The notes: generated by a model from the sequence alone, not told the origin. A stretch of DNA of 64,000 nucleotides from Staphylococcus americanisciuri (GCF_024814435.1 NZ_JANUXY010000009.1:1-64000), one strand, 5' to 3'; counted from the stretch's first letter, positions 38,313-49,690 are shown. Numbers and translations are program-made.

Positions 38313-39575
38313 ATGGCACAAGAAGTGATTAAAATAAGAGGTGGCCAAAAGTTAAAGGGTAAGGTTGAAATCAGTGGTGCCAAAAATAGTTCCGTAGCTA
38401 TTATACCAGCTGCATTGATGGCTGAATCTCCAGTGATATTAGATGGATTACCAGAAATATCTGACGTTGTAACATTGGTGAGTTTACTTGAAAGTTTGAA
38501 TATTAAAACGCAGTTAGCAGAACGCACTTTAAGTATTGATCCAAGTGAGATAGAAAATGCACCTCTCCCGAATAATAAGGTAGAATCGTTACGAGCGTCA
38601 TATTACATGATGGGTGCGATGCTTGGACGCTTTAACAAATGTGTCATTGGTTTGCCAGGAGGTTGTCCATTAGGGCCACGTCCGATTGACCAGCACATCA
38701 AAGGATTTAAAGCATTGGGAGCAAAAATTGATGAATCTAATCCAACGTCAATGAAGTTAGAAGCAGAACGTTTAGTAGGAGCAAATATTTATTTAGATAT
38801 TGTAAGTGTAGGGGCAACAATTAATATCATGTTAGCTGCTACGCGTGCAGAAGGGCAAACAATTATTGAAAATGCAGCGAAAGAGCCGGAAGTAGTGGAT
38901 GTTGCAAACTTTTTGAATAGCATGGGTGCTAAGGTTTCTGGTGCAGGTACGAGCACGATTAAGATTCAAGGTGTAACGCAATTGTTGGGGAGTAGACATG
39001 CCATCATTCCGGATCGTATTGAAGCGGGGACATATATGTGTATTGCAGCAGCGAGTGGTGATGAGATGATCATTGATAACATCATTCCTGAACATGTTGA
39101 GCCGTTGACTGTTAAGTTGAAAGAACTCGGTGTTAAAATTGACACTCACGATGATTACATGGTTGTCCAAGCGGCAGCCCCTTATAAAAATGTAGATATT
39201 AAAACTCTCGTATATCCAGGATTTGCGACAGACTTGCAACAACCAATTACCCCATTACTGTTCTTAGCAGATGGACCAAGTTTTGTTACAGAGACAATAT
39301 ATCCTGAGCGTTTTAAGCATGTAGATGAGCTACAACGCATGAATGCAGCAATTACGGCAGATACAGGAACAGCAACAATTAAGCCATCTCAATTAAAAGG
39401 TGCAGAAGTGTATGCGAGTGACTTACGTGCAGGTGCATGTCTAATTGTTGCTGGTCTCATTGCTGAAGGTGTGACAACTATTTATAACGTACGTCATATT
39501 TATCGTGGTTATTCCAATATTGTTGAAACATTAAAATCATTAGGTGCTGATATTTGGACAGAGCAGCAAGCCTAA
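38313..39575 (+). CDS. murZ: UDP-GlcNAc 1-carboxyvinyltransferase MurZ (second MurA)
   Basis: 420 aa. Transfers enolpyruvate from PEP to UDP-GlcNAc, the first committed step of peptidoglycan synthesis and the fosfomycin target. The two-domain EPT fold is complete, with catalytic Cys118 in [15 protein letters not shown]. It is assigned MurZ, not MurA, because it sits next to fbaA and rho, as in B. subtilis and S. aureus. The paralogue MurA is at 59341. The start follows AAAGGAG. An HxlR regulator gene follows 34 nt later. Confidence 0.94.
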   Translation: MAQEVIKIRGGQKLKGKVEISGAKNSSVAIIPAALMAESPVILDGLPEISDVVTLVSLLESLNIKTQLAERTLSIDPSEIENAPLPNNKVESLRASYYMMGAMLGRFNKCVIGLPGGCPLGPRPIDQHIKGFKALGAKIDESNPTSMKLEAERLVGANIYLDIVSVGATINIMLAATRAEGQTIIENAAKEPEVVDVANFLNSMGAKVSGAGTSTIKIQGVTQLLGSRHAIIPDRIEAGTYMCIAAASGDEMIIDNIIPEHVEPLTVKLKELGVKIDTHDDYMVVQAAAPYKNVDIKTLVYPGFATDLQQPITPLLFLADGPSFVTETIYPERFKHVDELQRMNAAITADTGTATIKPSQLKGAEVYASDLRAGACLIVAGLIAEGVTTIYNVRHIYRGYSNIVETLKSLGADIWTEQQA

Positions 39576-39609
39576 TTGATATGTAAGTTGATTAAGAGGG
39601 GCGATAATT

Positions 39610-39939
39610 ATGGAAGTTTGTCCGTATATTGAAGAGACTTTTAAAATTTTAGGACGTAGTTGGAATGGTCTTATTTTACATTATTTAGCGAAATGTCCAG
39701 AACAACATGCACATTTTTCGGATATTAAACGCGATTTGAAGCCCATCACGAATCGTGCATTATCGTTAAAGCTCTCTGAATTAGCAGCAGCCCAATTACT
39801 GATAAAGGAAGTTATTTCAGAAAACCCGCCGTCTGTTTGTTATCATCTCACTGAAAAAGGGAGTGCCTTAGCAGAAGCTTTGATACCGTTAGAAGATTGG
39901 GCTCATAAGCATATGGAGCTTAAAAGCGAAGCCAAATAA
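39610..39939 (+). CDS. HxlR-family transcriptional regulator
   Basis: 109 aa, a single winged-helix domain. The HxlR signature Cys-Pro then I/L-x-G-x-x-W is at VCPYIEETFKILGRSW, with Cys4 early in the protein; some relatives (HypR, YodB) use such a cysteine to sense quinones and aldehydes. An aldehyde dehydrogenase gene lies 200 nt downstream, past a terminator, which makes a reactive-aldehyde response plausible but unproven. The ribosome-binding site is GAGGGGCG. Confidence 0.87.
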   Translation: MEVCPYIEETFKILGRSWNGLILHYLAKCPEQHAHFSDIKRDLKPITNRALSLKLSELAAAQLLIKEVISENPPSVCYHLTEKGSALAEALIPLEDWAHKHMELKSEAK

Positions 39940-39985
39940 TTAACATTTGATATCGATAAAAATTTTGAACTGATCGTTTGCCAAA

Positions 39986-40034
39986 GAGTGAGGTAATGAA
40001 TCTAAAGTTAGATTTCATTATTTCACTTTTTTAT
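39986..40034 (+). terminator. Terminator after the HxlR gene
   Basis: A long stem, AGTGAGGTAATGAATCTAA with TTAGATTTCATTATTTCACT, followed by TTTTTT. Confidence 0.88.
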
Positions 40035-40139
40035 TGTGCATGCGTACAAATCAAGGGAGAATCTATAAGCAACAGAAGTTTCACCGGGCATTAAAAAGGT
40101 TATAATAATACTATGATTTAGAAGAAAGGGTGTTAGTTT

Positions 40140-41567
40140 ATGATGAATCGAACAAAGCAATACATTAATGGTGAATGGATTGATAGCGACAGTGGAGAAA
40201 CAATTGATGTTATCAATCCTGCAACTGAAGAAGTGTTCGGCAAGATTGCAAAAGGGAATAAGGCAGATGTAGATAAAGCAGTCCAAGCTGCCAAAGATGT
40301 TTATCTTAAATTCCGTCATACACCTGTAAAAGAACGCCAAGCTATGTTAGGACGTATTGTTGAAGGATATAAAGCACGTAAACAAGATTTGATAGATGTC
40401 ATGACATTGGAATTGGGATCACCTGTAACCAAGTCTGATAAAGTACATTACGAGACGGGAGTCACACATTTCCAAGCGGCTTATGATGCTTTGGAGACAT
40501 TTGAATTTGAAGAGCGTCGTGGAGAAAACTTAGTAGTCAAAGAAGCAATTGGTGTAACGGGCTTAGTTACGCCTTGGAATTTCCCGACAAATCAAACGTC
40601 GTTGAAACTTGCAGCGGCATTCGCAGCAGGTGCACCTGTTGTACTGAAGCCTTCAGAGATGACACCATTTGCAGCGGTTATCCTTGCAGAAATTTTTGAT
40701 GAGGCAGGCGTACCTAAAGGTGTGTTCAATCTTGTAAATGGTGATGGTGAGGGTGTTGGGACACCATTAAGTCAACACCCAGATATCCGTATGATGTCAT
40801 TTACAGGCTCTGGTGGTACAGGTTCTAAAATTATGGAGCAAGCAAGTAAAGACTTCAAAAAAGTATCACTTGAGTTAGGTGGTAAATCACCTTTTATTAT
40901 TTTAGATGATGCAGATTTAGATGAAGCAGCGCAGGCAGCAGTAGCCAAAGTTGTTAATAACACGGGGCAAGTATGTACAGCAGGGACACGTACACTTGTA
41001 CCAGAAAGCTTAAAAGATGCCTTTCTAAAAAAAGCTGTAGAAGCAATGACGCGCGTTAAAGTAGGGGATCCACAATCACCTGAGACAGAGGTTGGACCGA
41101 TTGTTAGTGAAAAGCAATATAAGCAGGTACAAACATATATCCAAAAAGGGATTGATGAGGGTGCGACGCTTATTCATGGTGGCTTAGGTAAACCAGATGG
41201 ATTAGATAAAGGTTATTTTGTCAAACCGACAATATTTGCGGATGTTGATAATCATATGACGATTGCACAAGAAGAAATATTCGGACCAGTTATGTCGGTT
41301 ATTACGTATAAAGATCTTGATGAAGCGATTCAAATTGCCAATGATACTAAGTATGGTTTGGCAGGTTATGTTTATGGTAAAGATCAAGATGTTTTGAAGC
41401 GACTTGCCCGAGAAATTGAAGCAGGCACGATTGTTATTAACGAAGCACCACGCACACCTGATTTGCCGTTTGGTGGTTACAAACAATCGGGTCTTGGTCG
41501 TGAATGGGGCGACTATGGTATTGAAGAATTTTTAGAAGTAAAAGCAATTGCAGGATTTTATCGATAA
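40140..41567 (+). CDS. NAD-dependent aldehyde dehydrogenase
   Basis: 475 aa ALDH-superfamily enzyme that oxidises an aldehyde to the acid. The catalytic Cys279 is in [11 protein letters not shown], the general-base Glu245 in SLELGGKSP, and the NAD segments TPWNFP (144-149) and FTGSGGTGS (221-229) are present. The substrate is not predictable from sequence. Staphylococcal homologues are annotated aldA-like. Either of two consecutive ATGs could be used after GAAAGGGTG. It is a single gene with a terminator after it. Confidence 0.92.
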   Translation: MMNRTKQYINGEWIDSDSGETIDVINPATEEVFGKIAKGNKADVDKAVQAAKDVYLKFRHTPVKERQAMLGRIVEGYKARKQDLIDVMTLELGSPVTKSDKVHYETGVTHFQAAYDALETFEFEERRGENLVVKEAIGVTGLVTPWNFPTNQTSLKLAAAFAAGAPVVLKPSEMTPFAAVILAEIFDEAGVPKGVFNLVNGDGEGVGTPLSQHPDIRMMSFTGSGGTGSKIMEQASKDFKKVSLELGGKSPFIILDDADLDEAAQAAVAKVVNNTGQVCTAGTRTLVPESLKDAFLKKAVEAMTRVKVGDPQSPETEVGPIVSEKQYKQVQTYIQKGIDEGATLIHGGLGKPDGLDKGYFVKPTIFADVDNHMTIAQEEIFGPVMSVITYKDLDEAIQIANDTKYGLAGYVYGKDQDVLKRLAREIEAGTIVINEAPRTPDLPFGGYKQSGLGREWGDYGIEEFLEVKAIAGFYR

Positions 41568-41603
41568 TTCTAAACGCGTACATTGTAAAATATGAGCGTT
41601 AAT

Positions 41604-41652
41604 AAGGCAGGACAATCATGGCTTAAAGTGCAGTGGTTGTGCCTGCTTTTTT
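41604..41652 (+). terminator. Terminator after the aldehyde dehydrogenase gene
   Basis: GGCAGG-CAATC pairs with GGTTG-GCCTGC, followed by TTTTTTAA. Confidence 0.85.
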
Positions 41653-41833
41653 AATAGATAGAAGAAACAATAACAAATATCTTGAAAAAGTGTGCTTGGA
41701 AAAGCGATACAAAAAGTCATATTTGAAAGATTTATAACAGAGATTTCCAAAATTTTGTTTGCTATATGACGTCAGCTATTGTATGTTATTTTACATAGTT
41801 GAATTAAAATTATAAACGAAATGAGTGTGTTAC

Positions 41834-43159
41834 ATGTCTACAAGGGACACTAGGGAGAGAACATCACCGCAGTATGAATCATTCCATGAGTTATACAAGA
41901 ACAATACGACAAAAGCCCTGACAGAGAAAGCCAAGGCATTGAAGTTGGTCAACTATAGCAAGTTGAACAAAAAGGAACTTGTTTTAGCAATTATGGAAGC
42001 ACAAATGGAAAAAGATGGCAACTATTATATGGAGGGTATCTTAGATGATATCCAACCAGATGGATATGGTTTTTTAAGAACAGTTAACTATTCGAAAGGC
42101 GAAAAAGATATTTATATTTCGGCGAGTCAAATTCGACGTTTTGAAATTAAGCTTGGAGATAAAGTAACTGGAAAAGTACGTAAGCCTAAAGAAAACGAAA
42201 AATATTATGGTCTATTACAAGTAGATTTTGTGAATGATCATAATGCAGAGGAAGTTAAGAAACGACCACACTTTCAAGCTTTAACACCCCTTTATCCAGA
42301 TGAACGAATCAAATTGGAAACAACCCCTCATAGTTATTCAACGCGTGTTATGGACTTAGTTACACCAATAGGTTTTGGGCAACGTGGTTTAATTGTTGCA
42401 CCACCAAAAGCGGGTAAGACTTCATTATTGAAAGAGATTGCAAATGCGATTGTAACCAACAAACCGAATGCGAAGTTATTTATTCTTCTTGTAGGTGAAC
42501 GACCTGAAGAGGTAACGGATATAGAGAGATCAGTTGATGAAGCGGAAGTCGTACATTCAACCTTTGATGAACATCCGAAACATCATGTCAAAGTTGCCGA
42601 ATTGCTTTTAGAACGTGCAAAACGGCTGGTTGAAATTGGTGAAGATGTCATTATTTTAATGGATTCGATTACCCGATTGGCTCGCGCATATAATCTTGTT
42701 GTACCGCCAAGTGGTAGAACTTTATCAGGTGGTTTGGATCCAGCATCGTTACATGGGCCTAAAGCATTTTTTGGTGCAGCGCGTAACATTGAGGCTGGAG
42801 GTAGTTTGACAATCCTTGCAACGGCACTTGTTGATACAGGTTCTAGAATGGATGACATGATCTATGAAGAGTTTAAAGGAACAGGAAATATGGAACTACA
42901 TTTAGATCGACGTCTGTCCGAACGAAGAATTTTTCCTGCAATCGATATTGTCCGCAGTTCAACGCGCAAAGAAGAGTTATTGATTCCAAAGAATGAACTT
43001 GAGAGCTTATGGCAATTGCGCAATATGTTTTCTAATGCGCCTGACTTTACAGAGCGTTTTATACGTAAGCTAAAACGTACTAAGTCGAACGAAGAATTTT
43101 TTGAAGAGCTGCAAAAGAGTGCGATAGAGAGTACGAAAACAGGACGGCCAATTATTTAA
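41834..43159 (+). CDS. rho: Transcription termination factor Rho
   Basis: 441 aa RNA-dependent ATPase helicase. The N-terminal helical and cold-shock-like RNA-binding domain includes DGYGFLRTVNYSKGEKDIYIS near 75-95. Walker A is PPKAGKTSLL near 190-199 and Walker B is VIILMDSITRLAR near 268-280. The C-terminus ends STKTGRPII as in S. aureus. The start at 41834 is uncertain: the ribosome-binding site is weak (GAGTG), and a GTG three codons upstream is the alternative. Confidence 0.95.
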   Translation: MSTRDTRERTSPQYESFHELYKNNTTKALTEKAKALKLVNYSKLNKKELVLAIMEAQMEKDGNYYMEGILDDIQPDGYGFLRTVNYSKGEKDIYISASQIRRFEIKLGDKVTGKVRKPKENEKYYGLLQVDFVNDHNAEEVKKRPHFQALTPLYPDERIKLETTPHSYSTRVMDLVTPIGFGQRGLIVAPPKAGKTSLLKEIANAIVTNKPNAKLFILLVGERPEEVTDIERSVDEAEVVHSTFDEHPKHHVKVAELLLERAKRLVEIGEDVIILMDSITRLARAYNLVVPPSGRTLSGGLDPASLHGPKAFFGAARNIEAGGSLTILATALVDTGSRMDDMIYEEFKGTGNMELHLDRRLSERRIFPAIDIVRSSTRKEELLIPKNELESLWQLRNMFSNAPDFTERFIRKLKRTKSNEEFFEELQKSAIESTKTGRPII

Positions 43160-43280
43160 ATGAAATAAATTGGCTATAGGGTTGCTTTTTGAATAGTCAC
43201 CCTTTATAATAACTAAGTATTGGGTAAAAACTCACAAATAACTCTGTTCCAGATGGTTCAGGGCAAAGGAGCTGAAAAGA

Positions 43281-43535
43281 ATGAAACAAGGAATTCATCC
43301 AGAATATCGTAAAGTTATCTTTTTAGATACAACTACTAACTTTAAGTTTTTAAGTGGATCAACAAAAACGACAAGCGAAACAATGGAATGGGAAGATGGT
43401 AACGAATATCCAGTTATTCGTTTAGATATTTCTTCTGATTCACATCCATTCTACACAGGACGTCAAAAGTTCGCTGCAGCAGACGGTCGTGTGGAACGTT
43501 TCAACAAAAAATTTGGTCTCAAATCAAACAACTAA
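43281..43535 (+). CDS. rpmE2: 50S ribosomal protein L31, type B
   Basis: 84 aa. Type B, with an extended middle and no CxxC zinc ligands, so it needs no zinc. It ends [19 protein letters not shown] precedes the ATG. Position between rho and tdk matches S. aureus. Such C-minus L31 forms often replace the zinc-binding form in low zinc, but here no Zur box is recognisable. Confidence 0.96.
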   Translation: MKQGIHPEYRKVIFLDTTTNFKFLSGSTKTTSETMEWEDGNEYPVIRLDISSDSHPFYTGRQKFAAADGRVERFNKKFGLKSNN

Positions 43536-43544
43536 TGAACGTTC

Positions 43545-43578
43545 AAGCATTCTCATATCACTTGAGGATGCTTTTTTA
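43545..43578 (+). terminator. rpmE2 terminator
   Basis: AAGCATTCTCA pairs with TGAGGATGCTT, followed by TTTTTATT. Confidence 0.9.
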
Positions 43579-43660
43579 TTACCAAAGAATTAATCATTGC
43601 AGACAGGGTGCATGATATTTTAGTATTACCAAAAGTTAAATTATAATACGCAAAAAGTTA

Positions 43661-43669
43661 TGATATAAT
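43661..43669 (+). promoter_or_regulatory. Extended -10 promoter for the tdk operon
   Basis: TGATATAAT, an extended -10 sequence 35 nt before the tdk start. No good -35 box. Confidence 0.5.
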
Positions 43670-43703
43670 AAAGTGATTTGTTTGAAAAAGGTGGATAAAA
43701 GTC

Positions 43704-44306
43704 ATGTATGAAGCATATCATTCAGGATGGATAGAATGTATTACTGGCAGTATGTTTAGTGGTAAGTCTGAAGAACTCATACGCCGTTTACGTCGCGGTG
43801 TCTATGCTAAACAAAAGGTGGTTGTCTTTAAACCGGTCATTGACGATCGTTATCACAAAGAGAAGATTGTATCACATAATGGTAACGCAATTGAGGCGAT
43901 CAATATTACATGTGCCAAAGAAATCACAGAGTATGACTTAAAAGGCGTAGATATTATAGGGATAGATGAAATTCAATTTTTTGACCGTGACATTGTAGAT
44001 GTTGCTACGTCACTTGCTGAACAAGGTTATCGTGTGATTACTGCTGGGCTAGATATGGACTTCAAAGGAGAACCTTTTGATCCAGTGCCAGAAATGCTTG
44101 CAGTAAGCGAACATATCACGAAGTTACAGGCTGTATGTGCAGTTTGTGGTGCATCATCAAGCCGTACGCAACGCTTAATCAACGGTAAACCAGCAAAAAT
44201 AGACGATCCGATTATTTTAGTCGGAGCAAGTGAAAGTTATGAACCAAGATGTCGTGCACACCATGTTGTGATGCCGAGTGACAAGCCAGAGGAGGAGAAT
44301 CAATAA
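43704..44306 (+). CDS. tdk: Thymidine kinase
   Basis: 200 aa. Salvages thymidine to dTMP with ATP. The P-loop GSMFSGKS is at 15-22. The IDEIQFF segment (Walker B) lies near 89-95. A zinc-binding lasso follows, with CAVCGASS near 146-153 and a later Cys near 185 (RCRAHH). The ribosome-binding site is AAGGTGG. It overlaps prfA by one base (TAATG). Confidence 0.96.
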   Translation: MYEAYHSGWIECITGSMFSGKSEELIRRLRRGVYAKQKVVVFKPVIDDRYHKEKIVSHNGNAIEAINITCAKEITEYDLKGVDIIGIDEIQFFDRDIVDVATSLAEQGYRVITAGLDMDFKGEPFDPVPEMLAVSEHITKLQAVCAVCGASSSRTQRLINGKPAKIDDPIILVGASESYEPRCRAHHVVMPSDKPEEENQ

Positions 44307-45382
44307 TGTTTGATCAACTAGATATTGTAGAAGAAAGATACGAACAGTTAAATGAATTGTTAAGTGATCCAGATGTCGTTAGTGATTCGAATAAATTACG
44401 TCAGTATTCTAAAGAACAATCAGATCTTCAGAAAACAGTAGATGTTTATCGTCAATATAAGCAGGTGAAAGAAGACAGCGAAGAAATTGAATTGATGATG
44501 GCAGAAACAGATGACCAAGATGAGATTGATATGTTAAAACAAGATGCAGATGAGTTGAAAGGTCGTATGCCTGAACTAGAAGAACAACTAAAAATATTGC
44601 TCATTCCGAAAGATCCTAACGATGAAAAAGATGTTATTGTTGAGATTCGGGCAGCAGCAGGTGGCGATGAAGCGGCGATTTTTGCGGGTGATTTATTCCG
44701 TATGTATTCAAAATTTGCCGAATCACACAGCTTAAAAACTGAAATTGTGGAAGCGACAGAAAGTGATCACGGTGGCTATAAAGAAATCAGTTTTTCAGTA
44801 TCTGGACAAGATGCTTATAGTAAGTTGAAATTTGAAAATGGTGCACATCGTGTACAACGTGTGCCAGAAACAGAATCTAGCGGCCGTATCCATACGTCAA
44901 CAGCAACCGTTGCTGTGTTACCAGAAGTAGAAGATGTAGAAATTGAGATCCGTAAAGAGGACTTACAAATAGATACGTATCGTTCAAGTGGTGCGGGTGG
45001 ACAGCACGTCAATACAACAGACTCTGCTGTACGTATTACTCACTTACCAACAGGGGTGATTGCGACGTCATCTGAGAAATCTCAAATTCAAAACCGAGAA
45101 AAGGCAATGAAAGTTTTAAAAGCACGCTTGTATGATATGAAAGTGCAAGAAGAACAACAAAAATACGCAGCGCAACGTAAATCAGCGGTTGGTACAGGAG
45201 ATCGTTCTGAACGTATTCGTACGTATAACTATCCACAAAGCCGTGTAACGGATCATCGCATTGGTTTAACGTTACAAAAATTGGATCAAATTATGGAAGG
45301 TAAGTTGGATGAAGTGATTGATGCTTTAACAATGCACGAACAAACTGAAAAGTTGAAAGAGCTTAATAGTGGTGAGTTATAG
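44306..45382 (+). CDS. prfA: Peptide chain release factor 1
   Basis: 358 aa. Recognises UAA and UAG. The GGQ motif that triggers peptide release is at 231-233 ([10 protein letters not shown]). The codon-recognition PxT-type segment lies in the preceding domain (VPETESSGR near 186-194, with the P-E-T signature of RF1). It is translationally coupled to tdk upstream and overlaps prmC, whose product methylates the GGQ glutamine. Confidence 0.97.
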   Translation: MFDQLDIVEERYEQLNELLSDPDVVSDSNKLRQYSKEQSDLQKTVDVYRQYKQVKEDSEEIELMMAETDDQDEIDMLKQDADELKGRMPELEEQLKILLIPKDPNDEKDVIVEIRAAAGGDEAAIFAGDLFRMYSKFAESHSLKTEIVEATESDHGGYKEISFSVSGQDAYSKLKFENGAHRVQRVPETESSGRIHTSTATVAVLPEVEDVEIEIRKEDLQIDTYRSSGAGGQHVNTTDSAVRITHLPTGVIATSSEKSQIQNREKAMKVLKARLYDMKVQEEQQKYAAQRKSAVGTGDRSERIRTYNYPQSRVTDHRIGLTLQKLDQIMEGKLDEVIDALTMHEQTEKLKELNSGEL

Positions 45383-46217
45383 ACAATGGCTGGCACAAGC
45401 AAAGATACGTGCTACAGCATTAGAGCTTGAAGCAACGGCTGTAGAATGGTTGTTACTAGACCTGTTAGGTTGGACACGTGTCAAGTTATTGAGTGATGGC
45501 AACCAAGTGATGATTGAGGCAGATGCAAAGCGTTTGGATGAAGGGTTAGCACGTTTTTTAGCAGGAGAACCTGTGCAATACATTACACAACAAGCGACAT
45601 TTTATGGTCGTGACTATTATGTTGATCATCGCGTGTTGATTCCGAGACCTGAGACGGAAGAGGTAGTCTTACAGTTTTTAAAGCTATGCCCGTCAACAGG
45701 TGTTATTGCAGATGTTGGTACAGGTTCAGGTGTGATTGCATTGACGATAAAACAAGAGTGTCCAGCATTAGAGGTATGGGCGTCTGATATATCACTTGAT
45801 GCACTTGCTGTCTCACGCCGAAATGCTCAGCAACTCAATGTGTCAATCAATCTAATACAAGGAGATGTTTTAGCACCATTTATTGAGCGTGGTATCCAAT
45901 TAGATGGGCTTATCAGTAATCCGCCTTATATTGCACAGACGGAAATGTCTGAGATGGGATCAGATGTTATTGCGCATGAACCACATCTTGCGTTATTTGC
46001 AGATCAGGCAGGATATGGTATATACGATCAATTGCTGAAAGGATTGCCGAAAGTGATGAAACAAGGTGCACCCGTTGTGTTTGAAATCGGCTATCAGCAA
46101 GGAGAAGCGTTGATTAATATGACGAAAGCATGCTATCCACATTTACATCCGCAAGTTCTAAAAGATATCAATGGACAGCCGAGAGTCTTTTATATGATAT
46201 GGAACGAAGCATCATAA
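45369..46217 (+). CDS. prmC: Release factor glutamine methyltransferase
   Basis: 282 aa SAM-dependent methyltransferase that modifies the GGQ glutamine of RF1 and RF2. The SAM motif is [12 protein letters not shown] (114-125) and the catalytic NPPY is at 184-187. The N-terminal helical domain (about 1-90) binds the release factor. A GTG start (45369 or 45372) inside prfA is served by a weak GAAAGAGC site, so the two are co-translated. A terminator follows. Confidence 0.95.
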   Translation: MVSYRQWLAQAKIRATALELEATAVEWLLLDLLGWTRVKLLSDGNQVMIEADAKRLDEGLARFLAGEPVQYITQQATFYGRDYYVDHRVLIPRPETEEVVLQFLKLCPSTGVIADVGTGSGVIALTIKQECPALEVWASDISLDALAVSRRNAQQLNVSINLIQGDVLAPFIERGIQLDGLISNPPYIAQTEMSEMGSDVIAHEPHLALFADQAGYGIYDQLLKGLPKVMKQGAPVVFEIGYQQGEALINMTKACYPHLHPQVLKDINGQPRVFYMIWNEAS

Positions 46218-46223
46218 GTCAGT

Positions 46224-46268
46224 AAGGTTATGTAGCAGTCGATTCGGCTATGCATAACCTTTTATTTT
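46224..46268 (+). terminator. Terminator between prmC and tsaC
   Basis: AAGGTTATG pairs with CATAACCTT, followed by TTATTTT. Confidence 0.82.
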
Positions 46269-46302
46269 GCAGTAAAATAGAGATGAGGAGAGGTGTTGAA
46301 AA

Positions 46303-47349
46303 TTGGTGAAAACAACGATATGGGATGTGCGAGATTATACGAATAACCTAGCAGACTATCCTAAATTATCAGAGATTGTAGACATTTATCGACAGGGCGG
46401 GCTTATCTCGTTACCAACTGAAACAGTCTATGGTCTTGGCGCAGATGCTACAAATGAACAAGCGGTGCAAGGAATCTACCAAGCAAAGGGGCGCCCATCT
46501 GACAACCCGTTGATTGTACATATTTATGATGCAGAGCAGATGGATGACTTTGTGGCACATGTCTCTGAGGCAACACAAAAATTAATGGACGCCTTTTGGC
46601 CAGGCCCTATAACCTTTATTTTACCACTTAAAAGGGGATATCTTTGCGAAAGTGTTAGCGGTGGTCTGGACTCTATTGCAGTAAGAATGCCGAGTCACCC
46701 GGTTGCTCGTGCTTTACTTAAAGAGGTTGCATTGCCTATTGCAGCACCGAGCGCTAACCTCAGCGGAAGACCTTCACCGACAACGTTTGAGCATGTCTAT
46801 CATGACTTGAATGGGCGGATTAATGGCATCATTCATTCAACACAAAGTGAAGCAGGATTAGAAAGTACAGTGCTGGATTGTACCACTTTTCCATTTAGAA
46901 TTGCCCGACCGGGAACAATTACGCGAAGTATGTTGGATGACATTTTGCCAAACGCAATTGATAATATGCATTTTGACAATGATGAGAAACCGATTGCACC
47001 GGGAATGAAATATAAACATTATGCACCTGAAACGCCGTTGAAGATTTTTCATACACTCAGTTATCAGATTAATGTGACACAACGAGATTGGTCACGCATT
47101 GCTTTTATCTTACCTTCATCAATGACATCATTAGTACCTGAGAATGCGCATATCATTGAACTAAGTGAATCAGAAGGAGATATTGAAGCAGCCAATCATA
47201 ATTTATATGCTGCATTGCATCAATTAGACCAAATAGCACAAATAGACTGTGCGTATATTTACGGATATCCTGATAATGCTGAGGCAGAGGCCTTACACAA
47301 TCGTATGGTTAAAGCGGCAAATCATCAATACGTTAAGGAGGTTTGGTGA
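46303..47349 (+). CDS. tsaC: Threonylcarbamoyl-AMP synthase (YwlC/Sua5 type)
   Basis: 348 aa. Makes threonylcarbamoyl-adenylate for the t6A37 modification of ANN-decoding tRNAs. The N-terminal YrdC domain (about 20-210) includes LPTETVYGLGADA near 36-48 and KGRPSDNPLI near 64-73. The C-terminal Sua5 domain (about 235-345) makes it the long form. The start is TTG at 46303, or GTG immediately after it, behind AGGAGAGG. It overlaps the phosphatase gene by one base (TGATG). Confidence 0.93.
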   Translation: MVKTTIWDVRDYTNNLADYPKLSEIVDIYRQGGLISLPTETVYGLGADATNEQAVQGIYQAKGRPSDNPLIVHIYDAEQMDDFVAHVSEATQKLMDAFWPGPITFILPLKRGYLCESVSGGLDSIAVRMPSHPVARALLKEVALPIAAPSANLSGRPSPTTFEHVYHDLNGRINGIIHSTQSEAGLESTVLDCTTFPFRIARPGTITRSMLDDILPNAIDNMHFDNDEKPIAPGMKYKHYAPETPLKIFHTLSYQINVTQRDWSRIAFILPSSMTSLVPENAHIIELSESEGDIEAANHNLYAALHQLDQIAQIDCAYIYGYPDNAEAEALHNRMVKAANHQYVKEVW

Positions 47350-47774
47350 TGAAAATCATTTTTGTATGTACAGGGAATACGTGTCGTAGCCCAATGGCAG
47401 AAGGGATTGCTCGACATTTTTTATCCCAGCATGAAATAGTCTCTCGAGGTGTTATGGCACAAATAGGCGCACCCATTGCTGAACATACTCGTCATTTGTT
47501 AGAACAGCATCACTATCCAGTACCAACAGCTGCAACGCTGTTTACGAATGAAGATGTACATGCGGATTTGATTTTGACGATGACATCAGCACATGCACAA
47601 CATATCCGAATGTTGTATGGAGATGAAGTACCTGTTGTGACATTAAATGACTATGTTGGTGAAGATGAAGAAGTATCTGATCCATTCGGTGGGACGTATG
47701 AAGTCTATGAAGCGACATTCCAACAATTGACAAGATTAGTACGTCAGTTAGAAAAAAACTTGGCACAGAATTAG
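47349..47774 (+). CDS. ptpB: Low-molecular-weight protein arginine phosphatase (YwlE/PtpB)
   Basis: 141 aa. Signature loop CTGNTCRS at 7-14 with nucleophile Cys7; Thr11 is the residue that favours phosphoarginine over phosphotyrosine in YwlE. The general acid is Asp near 110 in the SDPFGG segment. It would reverse McsB-type arginine phosphorylation. mcsB is not in this window. AAGGAGG is at the right distance from ATG 47349. In operon with tsaC and probably with ywlG. Confidence 0.92.
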   Translation: MKIIFVCTGNTCRSPMAEGIARHFLSQHEIVSRGVMAQIGAPIAEHTRHLLEQHHYPVPTAATLFTNEDVHADLILTMTSAHAQHIRMLYGDEVPVVTLNDYVGEDEEVSDPFGGTYEVYEATFQQLTRLVRQLEKNLAQN

Positions 47775-47882
47775 TATGAGACATACGAAAAATAAGTTAT
47801 AATAGTAAACATACAGCATGTATAGAGTTCTACTAATTGTCTGTATGTTTTAAGTCATACATAACTTAGGGAGGTAATGATG

Positions 47883-48413
47883 ATGGAAGACTTCAAGCAG
47901 TTATTACAAGAACTCAAGTCACAATCTTTTTTTGTTGATGGAGAACTGTGTGTGATTGGTTGTTCCACTTCAGAAGTACAAGGGGATAGAATTGGAACAG
48001 CAGGTTCATTGGATGTTGCGCAAGCACTGTATGAAGCACTAGTTAAGGTGCAGGAAGAAACAGGTGTGTCGTTTGCATTTCAAGGTTGTGAACATATCAA
48101 TCGTGCGCTAACGATTGAACGAAAGGCTTTCAACCCTAATACGATGGAAATAGTATCGGTGGTACCTGATGCACATGCCGGTGGTTCATTAGCTACTTAT
48201 GCATACCGTCATATGAAAGATCCGGTAGTCGTTGAATTTATCCGTGCTGATAAAGGAATCGATATCGGTCAAACATTAATCGGAATGCATCTGAAACATG
48301 TCGCAGTACCGGTGCGTTGTTCAATCAAACAAATAGGAGATGCTATTGTGACTGTTGCAACATCGCGTCCAAAAAAGATTGGTGGCGAACGTGCCAAATA
48401 TCAACTTGATTAG
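47883..48413 (+). CDS. ywlG: YwlG-like protein (UPF0340/TIGR01440)
   Basis: 176 aa. A conserved Firmicute protein of unknown activity. Its motifs are IGCSTSEV near 22-29, GCEHINRA near 61-68, GGSLATYAY near 102-110 and [14 protein letters not shown] at the end. Three consecutive ATGs are possible after GGGAGG (47877, 47880, 47883); the last aligns with the family start MxDF/L. It lies just before glyA, 17 nt away, as in other Bacilli. Confidence 0.85.
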   Translation: MEDFKQLLQELKSQSFFVDGELCVIGCSTSEVQGDRIGTAGSLDVAQALYEALVKVQEETGVSFAFQGCEHINRALTIERKAFNPNTMEIVSVVPDAHAGGSLATYAYRHMKDPVVVEFIRADKGIDIGQTLIGMHLKHVAVPVRCSIKQIGDAIVTVATSRPKKIGGERAKYQLD

Positions 48414-48430
48414 AAAAGAGGGATTGGTCT

Positions 48431-49672
48431 ATGTCATTTATTGCAAAGCAAGATAAGGCTGTTTTTGATGCGATTCAAAAGGAATTTAATCGTCAAAACA
48501 ATAACATTGAATTGATTGCATCTGAAAACTTTGTGTCTGAAGCTGTTATGGAAGCACAAGGCTCTGTCATGACGAACAAATACGCAGAGGGTTACCCAGG
48601 TCGTCGATACTACGGTGGCTGTGTCTTTGTTGATGAAACAGAGACCCTTGCAATTGAACGTGCGAAGAAATTATTTAATGCGGAACACGTCAATGTACAA
48701 CCGCATTCAGGTTCTCAAGCCAATATGGCTGTATACCTTGTTGCATTGGAACATGGAGATACAGTTTTAGGTATGAACTTAAGTCATGGTGGTCATTTAA
48801 CGCACGGTTCACCTGTTAACTTTAGTGGTAAAACGTATAACTTTGTAGAGTACGGTGTGACAAAAGAAGATGAGCGTATTGACTATGATGAGGTACGTCA
48901 GCTAGCGAAGAAACATCAACCCAAGTTAATCGTTGCAGGTGCATCAGCTTATTCTCGTGAAATTGACTTTAAGAAGTTCAAAGAGATTGCAGATGAAGTC
49001 GGTGCCAAACTGATGGTGGATATGGCACATATCGCTGGTTTAGTTGCGACGGGGCTTCATCAAAATCCGGTTGAATATGCGGATTTCGTGACAACAACAA
49101 CGCATAAAACCCTACGTGGTCCTCGTGGTGGTATGATTTTATGTAAAGCCGAATATCAAAAAGAAATTGATAAAACGATTTTCCCTGGTATTCAAGGTGG
49201 GCCATTAGAACATGTAATTGCTGCCAAGGCTGTTGCGTTTGGTGAGGCATTAGAGCCTACGTTCAAGTCATATCAAACACAAGTGATTAAAAATGCTAAA
49301 ACGTTAGCAGAAACACTTAAAAAGAATGGCTTCCGTATCGTGTCAGGTGGGACAGATAACCATCTTGTGGCTGTAGATGTAAAAGGTTCAGTCGGCATTA
49401 CTGGCAAGATTGCTGAAAAAGTCCTTGATGAAGTAGGGATTACATGCAACAAGAACACAATTCCATTTGATGAAGAAAAACCATTTGTGACAAGTGGTAT
49501 TCGTCTTGGCACGCCTGCTGCAACATCACGTGGCTTTGATGAACAAGCATTTGAAGAAGTAGCACATATTATGAGCGACGTTCTTAAAAATCACGAAGAT
49601 CAAAAAGTGTTAGAGGATGCAAAAGAACGCGTTAAAAAATTAACAGAGCAATTCCCTTTATACAACAAATAA
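48431..49672 (+). CDS. glyA: Serine hydroxymethyltransferase
   Basis: 413 aa PLP enzyme. Interconverts serine and glycine with tetrahydrofolate, the main one-carbon source. PLP lysine is in [13 protein letters not shown] near 223-235. [10 protein letters not shown] near 96-105 and the [10 protein letters not shown] loop near 117-126 are typical. The start follows AGAGGG. In the order ywlG-glyA-upp-mnaA, with short gaps. Confidence 0.97.
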   Translation: MSFIAKQDKAVFDAIQKEFNRQNNNIELIASENFVSEAVMEAQGSVMTNKYAEGYPGRRYYGGCVFVDETETLAIERAKKLFNAEHVNVQPHSGSQANMAVYLVALEHGDTVLGMNLSHGGHLTHGSPVNFSGKTYNFVEYGVTKEDERIDYDEVRQLAKKHQPKLIVAGASAYSREIDFKKFKEIADEVGAKLMVDMAHIAGLVATGLHQNPVEYADFVTTTTHKTLRGPRGGMILCKAEYQKEIDKTIFPGIQGGPLEHVIAAKAVAFGEALEPTFKSYQTQVIKNAKTLAETLKKNGFRIVSGGTDNHLVAVDVKGSVGITGKIAEKVLDEVGITCNKNTIPFDEEKPFVTSGIRLGTPAATSRGFDEQAFEEVAHIMSDVLKNHEDQKVLEDAKERVKKLTEQFPLYNK

Positions 49673-49690
49673 CAAACTGGAGGCTTGACC

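Noticed and set aside
43160-43280. GGGTTGC/GTCACCC hairpin after rho as terminator
   Set aside because: The stem is short and mismatched and there is no proper T-run.
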